DNA of 64,000 nt from Cycas panzhihuaensis (lineage: Eukaryota > Cycadophyta), in contig CM041465.1 in assembly GCA_023213395.1 (NCBI GenBank), forward strand, positions 196,485,741 through 196,549,740, read 5' to 3'. The notes beneath the pieces are model-generated. The model was given only the letters and a program-made list of their open reading frames with translations, was not told the origin of the DNA and did no database searches. How positions within the stretch are numbered: the stretch's first letter is position 1; each line of letters starts with the position of its first letter. Below, piece by piece: positions 11,125-21,781 of the stretch. Both the position numbers and the translations under genes were made by a program.

Positions 11125-14100
11125 ATGGACAAACTAATGCCTAAAGTTATTTTTAATGGCAATAAATACAGCGACTAGAAGGTTAATATGGAGTTAATAC
11201 TTACGGTAAACCAACTCTAGGTGATAACAAAGGTGAAAGTGGATGCCATTTTTCTCGATCATAAAGAACATGTTCATCTTCAGGAGAAGCAATTCATGGT
11301 GGTTGGATTGTCGAAACTGTCACTAGCACCAAACTAGAGAGCAGTGATTCATAACCTTAACCAACTAGACGAAATTTGGGCAAAGTTGTGTGAGGCTTTT
11401 GAGAAGAAAAAGATGAATAAGCATCTTGCTTTGATGTTGTAGCTTCTCCATTGTATGGTGGAAGATGAGACCAACATAAACACCTACCTGAATAAAGTAA
11501 CTGATCTGAAGAATAAGCTAGGGGAGTTAAAACCAAATTCGATTGATGATGCATTGCTGTTTGCAATAATTATGTCAAAACTACTAGCTACATTTGCAAC
11601 TTTCCAGATTGTCTATGGTAGAGATGAGGTGATGGAAGGCGAAACATTTGATGGAATTAAGAATCTCATTCTAGTTAAGGATGCAAAGCTTAAACATCAT
11701 GGAATGTTTAGTGGTTCCGATTCAAATTAGGCCTTAGTCATCAAAACATAGAGAAGAGAGACTGCTTAGAAAGAAAAGTTCACATAGAGGACAGGGGAAG
11801 AATCTCAGGAGAAGAAAAAATTCATTGGTTATTGCAACTATTGCAAGAAGGAAGGCCACAAGGAGAAGAATTGTTGGTTCAAAAGACAGGATAAACACAA
11901 AGCTAGCCAAGATGATAAAGGAAAGAGTGTTGTAGCACACTGTGCCAGAGTTTCAGCCTTGTCAGTTGAGTCAAATTAGAGAGACTATTGGATTTTGGAC
12001 TTTGAAGCTCAGAAGCACATCTCTTTTCAGAAGTTGAACTTTGATGCATGGAGTACAGATCCTAGTAATGCTAAGATTATCCTTGGAGATGCTCATGTGT
12101 TACTGGTTGAAGGTGTTGGCAATATATCTTTAGTAGGCAGCAAATTTAAGGAGTATATTATATACCCAAGATGAAGGTGAATTTACTTTTAGCCTAAAAA
12201 ATTTGATTAAGGACCCAAAACTTTAATTATTCCTTACTTTTCAAATGCCCAAAAGTAAGGAATAATTTTTGGGCATTTGAAAAGTTTTAATCCCAGAAGA
12301 AATCTTATGCTTTTGTTACTAGCGTTGATGATGTGAATAAGTTGTGGCATGACGCCTAGGTTGTCTTAATTACAGAAGCATCACACTGATGAAAAGATTG
12401 AAAATGGTGAAAGGATTACTATTTGTTTCATGTTCAGATGGTGTGTATGAAGGGTGTATGTGTGGGAAGCATCACCACTATACTTTTGCTTGGAACAATG
12501 CCTAGAGAGCCAAGGAGAAGCTTGAACTCATGTATACAGACCTGATGGGGCCACTCTCAAATGCTTCCATATTAGAAGCTCGATATACTTTGGTGTTTGT
12601 AGATGACTACACCAAGAAGGAATGGGTTTATTTCCTTAATAATAAGTCAAATATGTTTGACCATTTTTGTGATTAGAAAGCAAGCGTCGAAAATGAATAT
12701 GACAAAAAGATAAAAATACTAAGGAGTGATAATGGTAAAGAATACAACAATCATGTGTTTAATTAGTTCTGTCAAGATCATCATAGAAAACGAGAGTTTA
12801 CTGTCTCGTATACCCCACAACAAAATGGTGTTGCAGAGAGAAAGAACCATACCATAATAGAAATGGCAAGGTGTATGGTGCATTCGAAAAACTTGTCGTC
12901 GATGTTTTGGGCAGAAGTTGTCTTGATTGTTGTTTATATTCTAAACAGGGTACCCACTCAAGCAGTTCAAAGCATGACCCCACAGGAAAAATGAACTGCT
13001 CATAAACTAGCCATTAATCATTTGAAAACATTTGGGTGCATTGCATATGCACACATCCCTAATGATAATCACAAGAAGCTAGATCGCAAGAGTTTGAAGT
13101 GCATTTTTGTGAGGTATTCTAATTAGAATACAGTTTATAAACTGTAGGATTCATAGGGGAGAAAATTTGTGATTAATAGAGATGCTAATTTTGATGAGTC
13201 ATCGACGTATCATGCTAAGAAGTCATTAGAAAAACCTTTTTACCCCCCACTACTTCCATCTCCTAATGGAAATTCAATAGCTGAAGAGGACGATGAGCCA
13301 GTCATTGTGATTCAAGAGGAAGATGGACCAAATGGAAAAAGTAATAGTCAAGAGCTGTCACATGAAGAAGCACCCATAGCATTAGGTCCTTCTATACCAT
13401 TATGGGCAAGGAAGACGATTTAGGATTTTAGTGTGGCATTGCAAAATCTTGCTAATAATAGAAGAACAAGAAGCCAACATGCTAGTCAAAATCTGGTGGT
13501 AAACGCCAACAGCTTCAGTGATCCTATTTCATATGAAGAAGCAAAGGATGATCCACGATGGAGAGCTATAATGGAGGAGGAGTATGGCTCAATCATAAAG
13601 AATGCCACATGGAATTCAGTTCCCTTACCTCCAAAGAAGAACCTAGTTGGACACATGTGGGTCTATAAGACAAAGCTCCACTCTGATAGAGAGGTGGATA
13701 AGTGCAAGGCTAGGCTTGTTGCTCAAGGGTTTAAATAGAAGGAATGAATTGATTATGAGGAGACACTTGCACTAGTCTCCAAGATAACAACAGTCCGGTT
13801 AATCATTTCCTTAGCAGTTGCATATGGTTGGGAGACACACTAGATGGACATTAAGTTTGTGTTTCATAATGGTGATCTAAAGGAGGAGATTTATATATTG
13901 CAACCTCTGGGATTTATTAAGAAAGGCTAGGAGCATCTTATGTGCCATTTGAAGAAATCACTCTATGGCCTGAAACAAGCACCTCATGTTTGATATGATA
14001 AGATCGATGCCAAACTAAAAGAAGAAGGATTTGTTGCTACAAACTTGGAGCTGAATCTGTATGTTAAAAGGAGTAGGACTTTAATAGTCATTATTGTGTT

Positions 14101-15074
14101 GTATGATTTAGTCATTGAAGGCAACTATAATAAGACTATTGTTCGAGTCAAATCTAATTTGGGAGCTATGTTTGATATGACAAACCTCAAGCCTCAGCAC
14201 TACTTCTTAGGCATTGAAGGTCAAGCAAATGGAAGATAAAATCATGATGTTGCAGACTCAATGTGTGAAGAACCTCCTAGAGAAGTTCAAGAGGTAGGAT
14301 TGCAAGCCGGTTGCAACACCATGTGCTAAAGGCACAAAGCTGCAGAAAGACATGACCAAACCCTCTATAGATGGAATGTTGTATCAACAGTTGGTAGGGA
14401 GTTTGATCTGTTTGAATCATACTAGACCAGATATCGCGTATGTTATTGGATTGATTTCCTGTTATATGCAGAATCCTCAAGAACCAAATTGAGTTGCAGC
14501 GAAGTAGATTCTAAAGTATTTGAAAGAGATTCTAAATCTTGGTCTTGAATACCTTCGTGGTGAAGAGATAAAATTGTATGGCTACATTGATATTGATTGG
14601 GGAGGAGACTCTAACAATTGGAAATCCACTGTTGGATATATCTTTAGTGTCAACAATGGATTTGCTTTGTGGTAGCTGACGAAACAACAAACAATGGCAT
14701 TATTTTCTACAAAGGTAGAATATCAAGGACTCAGTGTTGGTGCTAAAGAAGCTAAATGGTTGCAAAGTCTCTTGGAAGTTCTTGGAGTATCGCATGGCAC
14801 CTCGATTATTTTTGTTGATAATCAGAGTACTATTTGCTTATTAAAGAATCCAAAGTTTTGTGCTCGTACAAAGCACATTGAGATACAACACCACTTCATC
14901 CGTGAATAGATCAAATCAGGGAAGTTGCAAGTCAACTATTATCCAAGTGAATATCAGGTTGTGGACATTTTCACGAAAGCACTTAGTGCAGATCAATTCA
15001 CAAAGATGTATACCGGAATCACAAAAGTTATCCTTGAGGGAGGATGTATCAACAAGGATAAAGGAGAAGGATAG
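11125..15074 (+). pseudogene. copia gag-pol polyprotein remnant
   Basis: Gag starts at ATG 11125 (MPKVIFNGNKYSD, then a stop) and continues through the UBN2-type segment at 11455-11730. An intact zinc knuckle CNYCKKEGHKEKNCW is near 11838-11882. Protease is badly decayed (the DSG triad is lost). The integrase core (12530-13140) retains the expected acidic residues in TDLMGP, LRSDNGKEY and NGVAERKNHT. RT begins at about 13510 (YEEAKDDPRWRAIMEEEY) but its active site reads LYDLVIEG, so the usual YVDD is reduced to one Asp. RNase H at 14694-14909 ends in the standard ARTKHIEIQHHFIRE block, and the frame closes at 15072-15074. At least ten in-frame stops show it is dead. Confidence 0.9.
12226..12284. 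repeat. Two overlapping inverted repeats
   Basis: 12226-12241 pairs perfectly with 12251-12266 (16-base arms, 9-base loop). 12237-12254 pairs perfectly with 12267-12284 (18-base arms, 12-base loop). The arms overlap, so the DNA or RNA can adopt two alternative hairpins. The repeat lies inside the decayed protease/pre-integrase part of the copia element and is not part of normal copia coding. Confidence 0.85.
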
Positions 15075-15132
15075 TCCAACTTTCGCGATAACTAAATTGC
15101 TACAGATTCCCTACATTCACATTAAGGGGGTT

Positions 15133-15479
15133 TGTTAGTGTAACAGTTAATTATTAAGCCACTTGTTAATGTTAATGTGGTGGTTTAATTATGTGATTAA
15201 CAAAAAGGTGCGAGTTATTTAGAGGGTCACAACTCTTAACGATTGACACCTTTTGAGGGATTATAAATATCTCAGAGTCCATTGTATATGCATCAATCTC
15301 AATTGGAATCATTGTGATTGATAGATCTTTGTGGTGGGTTTTTTCCCAAAAGGGTTTCCCACATATATCTTGTGTATTGTGCAATTATTTTCTTTGCTTG
15401 TTGTGTATGGTAAAGATTCTATAGTGTATAAACATGTATGCATTCATTCATGTTTCTTAACACATTTCATTAATCAACA
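15133..15479 (+). repeat. 3' LTR of the 11-15 kb copia element
   Basis: It begins TGTTAGTG right after the polypurine tract and contains a TATAAATA box at 15262-15269. The right end is placed at AATCAACA (15479) because that gives the expected CA terminus; no second LTR is available to confirm it. Confidence 0.65.
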
Positions 15480-16136
15480 CTAAATATGTTCATAGAACAT
15501 TACATCACTTTAAATGTATGGCTCTCGCCATTGAACCAATAGGGGAAATGACCAATTTATACTCTTTTACATGGCCAAAATCCCGAGAAGGTGCAACTTT
15601 ACAATATATCTTTTGACATTTCATAACACAAAACCCTAATTAATAATAATCAAGTGCCATTTCGTATCGTCATACTAATGTCTTTTCTAAAGTCCTAGTG
15701 CAAAACTATTCTAAGAAGCATTTGCTAATCCAAAGTTGTTCCAATTTTTGCAAAACTGTTCCAACTGTTCCAATGTCTATTGAAAATCATTCCCCAAAAA
15801 GCCAAAATCAATGCAATTTTTACGTGTTTCTTGATCTACAACCATCCCTTTCATTCTAGAAGCTTCCTAGAACCGTTCCCTTGCTAATTTTCAGCTATTT
15901 TTACCATTTTCTTTATTGGATCTTCATCTTAACTATTCCATGGCTAATTTTCAATTGTTTTCACCATTTTCTTTGTTGGATCTTCATCTTAACCATTCTT
16001 GGAAACGTCCCTAACCATTCCCAAGCATCATGGAGCCAAATCCACTGCATAAAAAAACATGGCCAACTGGGTAAGGATTTATCAATGTTAGAAATATATG
16101 GGAGGCCCAAAAATATACAACAACTCTAATACCAAA
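15480..16136. other. AT-rich spacer ending in a primer-binding-site-like sequence
   Basis: No gene is recognised. A short tandem similarity (AATTTTCA, TTTTCACC, TTGGATCTTCATCTTAACCATTC words at about 15885-16000) is visible. ACTCTAATACCA at 16123-16134 resembles the reverse complement of a tRNA-Met primer-binding site and abuts the LTR copy at 16137. Confidence 0.45.
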
Positions 16137-16439
16137 TGTAAAAACATGTAACTAAGGCCATGAACTATGAAGCCATATAGATTAAACACAATGAACAAAT
16201 ATCTACAAACACATAATACAATATACTTGTGGGAAATGATTACTTCCAAATCCTATTTTGACAAACCAATACATATTTATAGCACACACCATCTCATAGT
16301 CATTCAATCACAATTCAGGAGCCACTTGGTCAACTAAGACCTATTTCATAAAGAAGTGTGTACACTATGACCCTCTTATGCACATCAAAGGGGTAATTAC
16401 ATCAAGTTAATAATTGCAAGCGTTTAACATTACCTAACA
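16137..16439 (-). repeat. LTR copy A of a minus-strand element
   Basis: The 303-bp repeat matches 18515-18760 plus 20291-20356. On the plus strand it starts TGTAAAAACATG and ends CCTAACA. Immediately to its right, TTCCCTCTTTAAT is a polypurine tract on the minus strand, which makes copy A the 3' LTR of an element whose body lies to its right. A primer-binding-site-like sequence on its left side is also present. Confidence 0.7.
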
Positions 16440-18500
16440 TTCCCTCTTTAATGTTCAATCCATGCCACATAGTTACTTCAAATGTGATGTTTGGTCTATA
16501 TAAAAGGCAAACATCTATCGCAACATATTGATAATTAGTTGTTGTACCCTTCAGTCCTCTAGAATGGGCATTGCATACATGGTTCACCAACATTTGCCTA
16601 CCAAGCAGCCTTCACCTGCTCCGATTTTGCTTATTTATGACTTTCCTACACCTCGAAAAAAAATCCTAGTTGAAAACCCTCAACTCCATCCACTTCATTG
16701 TAGAACAAACATGACACAATGGTTATCCAAACAAAACATGTGACAAAACACTTCTTTTTTTAGGCACTGACTCTAATTTAACACCTTGTCAAACTAAAGT
16801 CTAAACTTCAAGCCATCAAAATTGTCATGAAAAATGTTCAAAGCATATCATATGGCCAGTCATTGGAAAACCTCATGAGTCAACTTTTCAATGCAACTAA
16901 TGACACTCAGTTCTGATACCGTATGAGGGAGATCAACGTTTTAGTGAACACGGGTACAAAAAATGATGAAAAAGGTTAAAAATAGGCATTTAGCCCCTTT
17001 CAAATTGGTTCCCGATCGCCCATACGACCTCCTTTGAGGGCTAAATAGACTTCAAACATAATTAAAAGCAATTTAATACCACTTATAATGTTTTAGAACA
17101 TTAGGATATCAAATTTAATCAAATTGAAAATCGTCCAATGATAGCGGATGGTGATGACACAGAAACACAACTTTGATTGCATTTTCCAACAACTTGCACA
17201 CCTAATCAAAAATTTGAGAGCATAGCAATCATCTACACCCTATGGTAGCCTTGCAGATGCAAAAAACTGCAGAAAGCATGCTCTATTCATCGAGAAAATT
17301 GCTCCTCAAACTAGAGAAAGTGCCCAAGCCTACACGATGAATTTTTCTTCGCGATTTGGCTGCCCACTTCAAATCTAACCATAGATTTGTGTTCTACATC
17401 ATCTAGTGGCCCTCTCCAAAGGAGAGAAAATGCAAGAAAACGAGCTCAAATAATGATAAAACTAGTCTATAAAATAGCAAGACACCAAAAGCCTGTGCAC
17501 CCTTTTTCTCTATGAACTTGTTGCCCACTTCAAAACTGACTGTAGATTTTCCTTCTTGACATAGTAACAGCTTCAACATGTAAAAATCAACTTTAAAATT
17601 TTCAATAATATAGAGAAAATCACTTCAAACCGTAGATATGATTGTTGGCCAAACAAGCAATCTGCAACTAATTCTTCCATTGAAATAAGCTTTAAAACCC
17701 TTGATTTATCATCATGTCTTAGGATCTCCTTCCTTCATGCACCATTAGGAGAAGGAAGCACCATCAAATATCCTCAAACCCTCTTACTGACAGGTTAACA
17801 TGCTTTACCAAGAAGCCCAATGAACTTGATTCTCGTTGCACATATACACTGTTGACAAAATTCTCTCATAAATGCATGTTCTTAATAGATCAACAAGCTC
17901 TGCATCTTATAACCCCAAGACGCAAGTGTTCTCACATTAGCCAATGCACCATCTATTGCAATAAACATGCTGTAAAACTTCCTCATCAATCATAGTCACC
18001 TCATCACATGACAGAAGCCAAAATAATGGCCTGTCCGCCACATCACCAACTTTAACAGGGTGATCAAGCCTACTTCAGAAGTCCCATTCTTGGACACGTG
18101 CAACACTTGCATGTACACTAGCAAGACATGCATATAACAACCCAAAAACGAATCAAAACATGTGACAAACCTTCATAGGAATTGAAATAACTATAACACT
18201 TGTACTCTTGGTTGGATTTTCAATGCTTAGGCACCAACATGCTCCAAGCTCATGACACCAACATGCTCTAGGTGCCCTACAAAACTGCACTTTGAAAGCT
18301 TCCACAACTAACAATAGATCTTCACATGACAAATAGGATACCCTCCTCACTAAGTCACAAATAAACATACGTAAAATAAGTTTTGAATCAACACATTGAC
18401 AACTGGACACAATCATAGTCTTACAACCTAATCGATGTCAAACTAGGCTCAAAACCTAGGGCTTTGATACTACGCTAAAAATTTATACAAACAAACAACA
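16440..18500 (-). mobile_element. Non-coding body between LTR copies A and B
   Basis: About 2.1 kb between two LTR copies has no recognisable gag or pol frame on either strand. With a polypurine tract at the left end (minus strand) and the primer-binding-site-like ACTCTAATACCA at 18501-18512 on the right, the layout is that of a non-autonomous LTR element (LARD-like). The 87-codon frame at 18153-18416 shows no similarity I recognise. Confidence 0.55.
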
Positions 18501-18760
18501 ACTCTAATACCAAATGTAAAAACATATAACTAAGACTATAAATTATAAAGCTATACAGGTGAACAAAAATAAACAAATGTGTACAAACACATAACACAAT
18601 ATATTTATGGGAAATGATCACTTCCAAAGTGTATTATGGCAAGCTAATGCATATTTATAGTACACACCAGCTCATGGCTATCCAATTACAATCCTACAGC
18701 CACTTGGTCAACCAATCAACTAATGACCTATTATATAAAGAAGTGTATGCCTTATGACCC

Positions 18761-20285
18761 TGTAATGACCCCATACTACATGTAATAGGTTAAAGGGTTA
18801 AGGGATAAGGAGGTTAAGATAGGAGTATTTAATAATAGTGAAATGGTGGGATTGGGTAGCTTAGCGGTAGGATAATATAATAATGGGTAGCCCTCTTATA
18901 AATATGGCACCCTCATCATATGTAAGGTAACGTGATATATTTTGAATACAATCTATTAGGGTTTGCTTTGGTACCCCTTTTGGTGATCTGTTCTACCTTT
19001 TAGCTTCTTTTTCCTTTGCTCTCGTGGTTACAGGAGTTGGCCTGTAACAAGTGGTATTAGAGCCATTTTCTAATCCATACAAGAGCTAGGGATCCATTTT
19101 TTGGCTAATTTTTTTTTTCTCAAGGTTTTTGGCATATGGAAGTTCTACTTGTTAGGAGAAAAAGCGAAAGATTCTTGAAGAAGCATCAAAGAATTTGAGA
19201 CGAAAGGGGCCGTGCCATCAATTTTGAGTGGTCATAGTGCTGGTTTTGGCGAAAAGTTGCAGAAATTATAGCTGATTTAATTTCAACTTACTTTTCCGTT
19301 GTCATATTTTTGGGACAGATCTGCAACCTCAACTTCAAAGAGCCACAGGTGTCCAAATGACTTTAATTTTTTTTTTATTCTATGCATTTTTAAATTTTCT
19401 TCCTAATGGAAGTGGTTTGAGGTCAATCAGAGGTCAAAGCAGAGAGTTATTGGCATTTTATTAGAAGGTACTATTATAGTCCTTAGAAACCCTAGCAACA
19501 AATTACTTAAATGGCTATAACTTTTGATCTAGATGTCAGAATTTAATTCTGTCTGAACCGTTGGAATCGTATTTTAGTGGTCGTGATCTTTATCCATATT
19601 TTTATGTACTTTTGAGCCATATTTTTTTTCAGAATTAAAATTTTAAAGTTAAAGTTTCTTATTATATTTTTGCCCGTTTAGACTTTGATCACAAAACCAT
19701 TGCTCTTGAGGCCTAATATCTCTTTTTGTATTAAAATTGGGGGATAACTTGCTATAGACATCCCCTAATCTCTCCTACACCCACATTAACATGGCTACAG
19801 AAAGACTCATACCTCACACATTTAATGCAGATGGGACTCTTTCTATAAAAGATTGGGTCAATGATATGCCTATATATTTAAAATCACTTGATGATAACTA
19901 TCTAGGCAAAACAGAGATGACTAAAGTAGCCTCATTGTATCTACAAGGAGAAGTTTATCTTTGGTTTAAGGAGTAGTATAGCACATCTGGTCAATTTACT
20001 TCATATTTATGGCTAAAGTTTTCTATTTGTTCAAAATTTTATGCTTCTTGGTGGAATCAGATGTAAAGCCTTGAGCAAGACAAACAAGAAGCTCGTCAAA
20101 TACTAGCATAATATAATAATGGGTAGCCCTCTTATAAATATGGCATCCTCATCATATGTAAGGCAGCAGGATATATTTTGAATACAATTTATTAGGGTTT
20201 GCTTTGGCACCCCTTTTAATTATCTGTTCTGCCTTTTAGTTTCTTTTTTCTTTGCTATCGTGGTTACAGGAGTTGGCCTATAATA
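18761..20285 (+). mobile_element. Short LTR-gag-LTR deletion derivative
   Basis: The 5' LTR is 18761-19049 (289 bp, TGTAATG...GTAACA) with TATAAATA at 18897-18904. The primer-binding site TGGTATTAGAGCC (19052-19064) follows 2 bases later, the classic spacing. The 3' LTR is 20107-20285 and lacks about its first 110 bp. Both sides are flanked by GACCC (18756-18760 and 20286-20290). Everything between the start of gag and the middle of the 3' LTR has been deleted, so the element has no pol and no polypurine tract. Confidence 0.85.
19791..20106 (+). pseudogene. Gag N-terminal fragment (Ty3/gypsy type)
   Basis: The open segment 19791-19976 encodes a gag start (IKDWVNDMPIYLKSLD, then VASLYLQGEVYLWFKE), the layout seen at the start of plant gypsy gag, and ends in a stop. 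Weak coding continues (Gln/Glu-rich) to the deletion joint with the truncated 3' LTR at about 20107. It cannot make a full Gag. Confidence 0.65.
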
Positions 20286-20356
20286 GACCCCCTAGTGCAC
20301 ATAAAAGGGGTAATTACATCAATTCAATAACCCCATGGATTTAACTTTAGCCAACA

Positions 20357-20840
20357 ATCAAGTCATATATGAGATATTGGATTGAGCATAATAGTCAATG
20401 GAGAGCCCAACAGAAACATAAATTTCCATTAACCCTAGATGGGATTATATTTAATTTGTGTTTAGCCCATGTTCATCACGTATGACCATGAGAGATGCAA
20501 CCAAATTCATTCTACATCAGGTTTAGATGGGGACGAAACCCCAAAATATTAGTATTCAGGATAGGGGCTTGTCAAAAATAGCATATAATAAATTGTAAAA
20601 AGCTATGAAGGGAGAAAGTATTCTGCATAAGGAATGGAGACATTAACTAGCCTCCACATTAAGAAAACAAGTGACTAACTGATTGTTAATTAGGGAGTGA
20701 CTAAGGGAAGTAGAATGGTATGGATTAAAAAATACATTAAAAAAATTTCATCATCTCTCTCTCACTTAAGAAGTGGGAGTGCAAAAAGTTCCCAAAGGAA
20801 TAAACAAGTGAGTACATAAATGCAAACAAACTATTTCAAA
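20357..20840. other. AT-rich spacer, no gene seen
   Basis: No coding similarity, LTR pair or structured repeat is visible before the gypsy integrase remnant begins. Confidence 0.4.
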
Positions 20841-21780
20841 CTTTACACATCTTTTGTGTAAACAAAGATGAGGTGGAAAAGACAACAAAAAAACCATTCA
20901 GACAACATGATACCATTATGGTGGTTACAAATAAGTTAACCAAGTCTGCACACTTCATTCTAGTTCACATCACCCACACAACTTCTAATATAGCTGAAGT
21001 TTTCATGAAAGAGATCATGAGAATGCATGGTATTCCAAAGGTCATCATCACAAATAAAGAAACAAAATTCACTTCAAAGTTTTAGTGTACCTTATTTAAG
21101 GAGTTAGGAACAAAGCTGAACTTTAGTACCACATACCATCCTAAATCTAATGGGTAAATTGAAAGAGTAGACCAAGTTCTTAAAGACATGCTTCATATGT
21201 ACGCAATGGAACAACCATCCAGGTGGGAAGTTTCCCTACATTTGGTAGAATTTGCATATATCAATGCCTACCACTGTTCTTTGAACATGAGTCCTTTTGA
21301 GGCATTGTATGGGCGGCCATGCAACACCCACTCAATTGAAAGAACTTCGAAGACAACCATGTGTTTGGTCTTGATATGCTATAAGAATGTAGAGGCAATT
21401 TGCCAAAATCTAGTGACACTTGACTGTAGCTCAAGATAGACAAAAGAGCTATGCAAACTTTAAAATGTCAGCAAAATATATGTTTAATATCTATTTGTTT
21501 AAAAAGTATGCACCAAATTCTAAATAAATCTTTGATTGGATTACCATTGAAGCAAGACCAGGTTTAAAGTTTAAAGAAGAACTGTTGTGAATTTTGGAGC
21601 ATACAGAAAAGGTATCGAGAAACTGAAATATTAAGCAAGTTAAAGTGCAATGGGAGCACTTGACACCATAAGAAGTTACATGGGAACTGGAGGACGAAAT
21701 ATGACAACAAAATCCTCATCTTTTTGTAGGTGAAAAAGGCTGCATTAAGGACAATGCTTTTATGAAGGAGAGGGAGATAT
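20841..21780 (+). pseudogene. Ty3/gypsy integrase and chromodomain remnant
   Basis: The integrase core is read from about 20873: QHDTIMVVTNKLTKSAHFI, then the block FMKEIMRMHGIPKVIITN, with Asn where the second catalytic Asp normally stands in SDRD. After a stop it resumes with YHPKSNG-type sequence and 21188-21439 (MEQPSRWEVSLHLVEFAY, MSPFEALYGRPCNT). Near 21640-21720 a chromodomain-like tail is visible (VKVQWEHLTP, EVTWELEDE), as in chromoviruses. A purine-rich run GGAGAGGGAGATATA at 21767-21781 may be the polypurine tract. Gag, protease and RT are absent on the left, so this is a 3' fragment. Confidence 0.8.
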
Positions 21781-21781
21781 A

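Larger units (their letters stand above)
11125..15479 (+). mobile_element. Ty1/copia retrotransposon, 5' end not found
   Basis: A complete gag-protease-integrase-RT-RNase H order is followed by a polypurine tract (15122-15132, TTAAGGGGGTT) and an LTR beginning TGTTAGTG. No matching LTR was found upstream of gag, so the element lacks a recognisable 5' LTR in this window. Many stop codons make it non-autonomous and old. Confidence 0.85.
18515..20356 (-). repeat. LTR copy B, split by a later insertion
   Basis: The LTR runs 18515-18760 and resumes 20291-20356, about 312 bp in total, against 303 bp for copy A. The interruption is a 1525-bp LTR element plus its duplicated target GACCC. Copy A shows the uninterrupted target (CTATGACCCTCTTATGCAC), which confirms the insertion. 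Confidence 0.75.
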
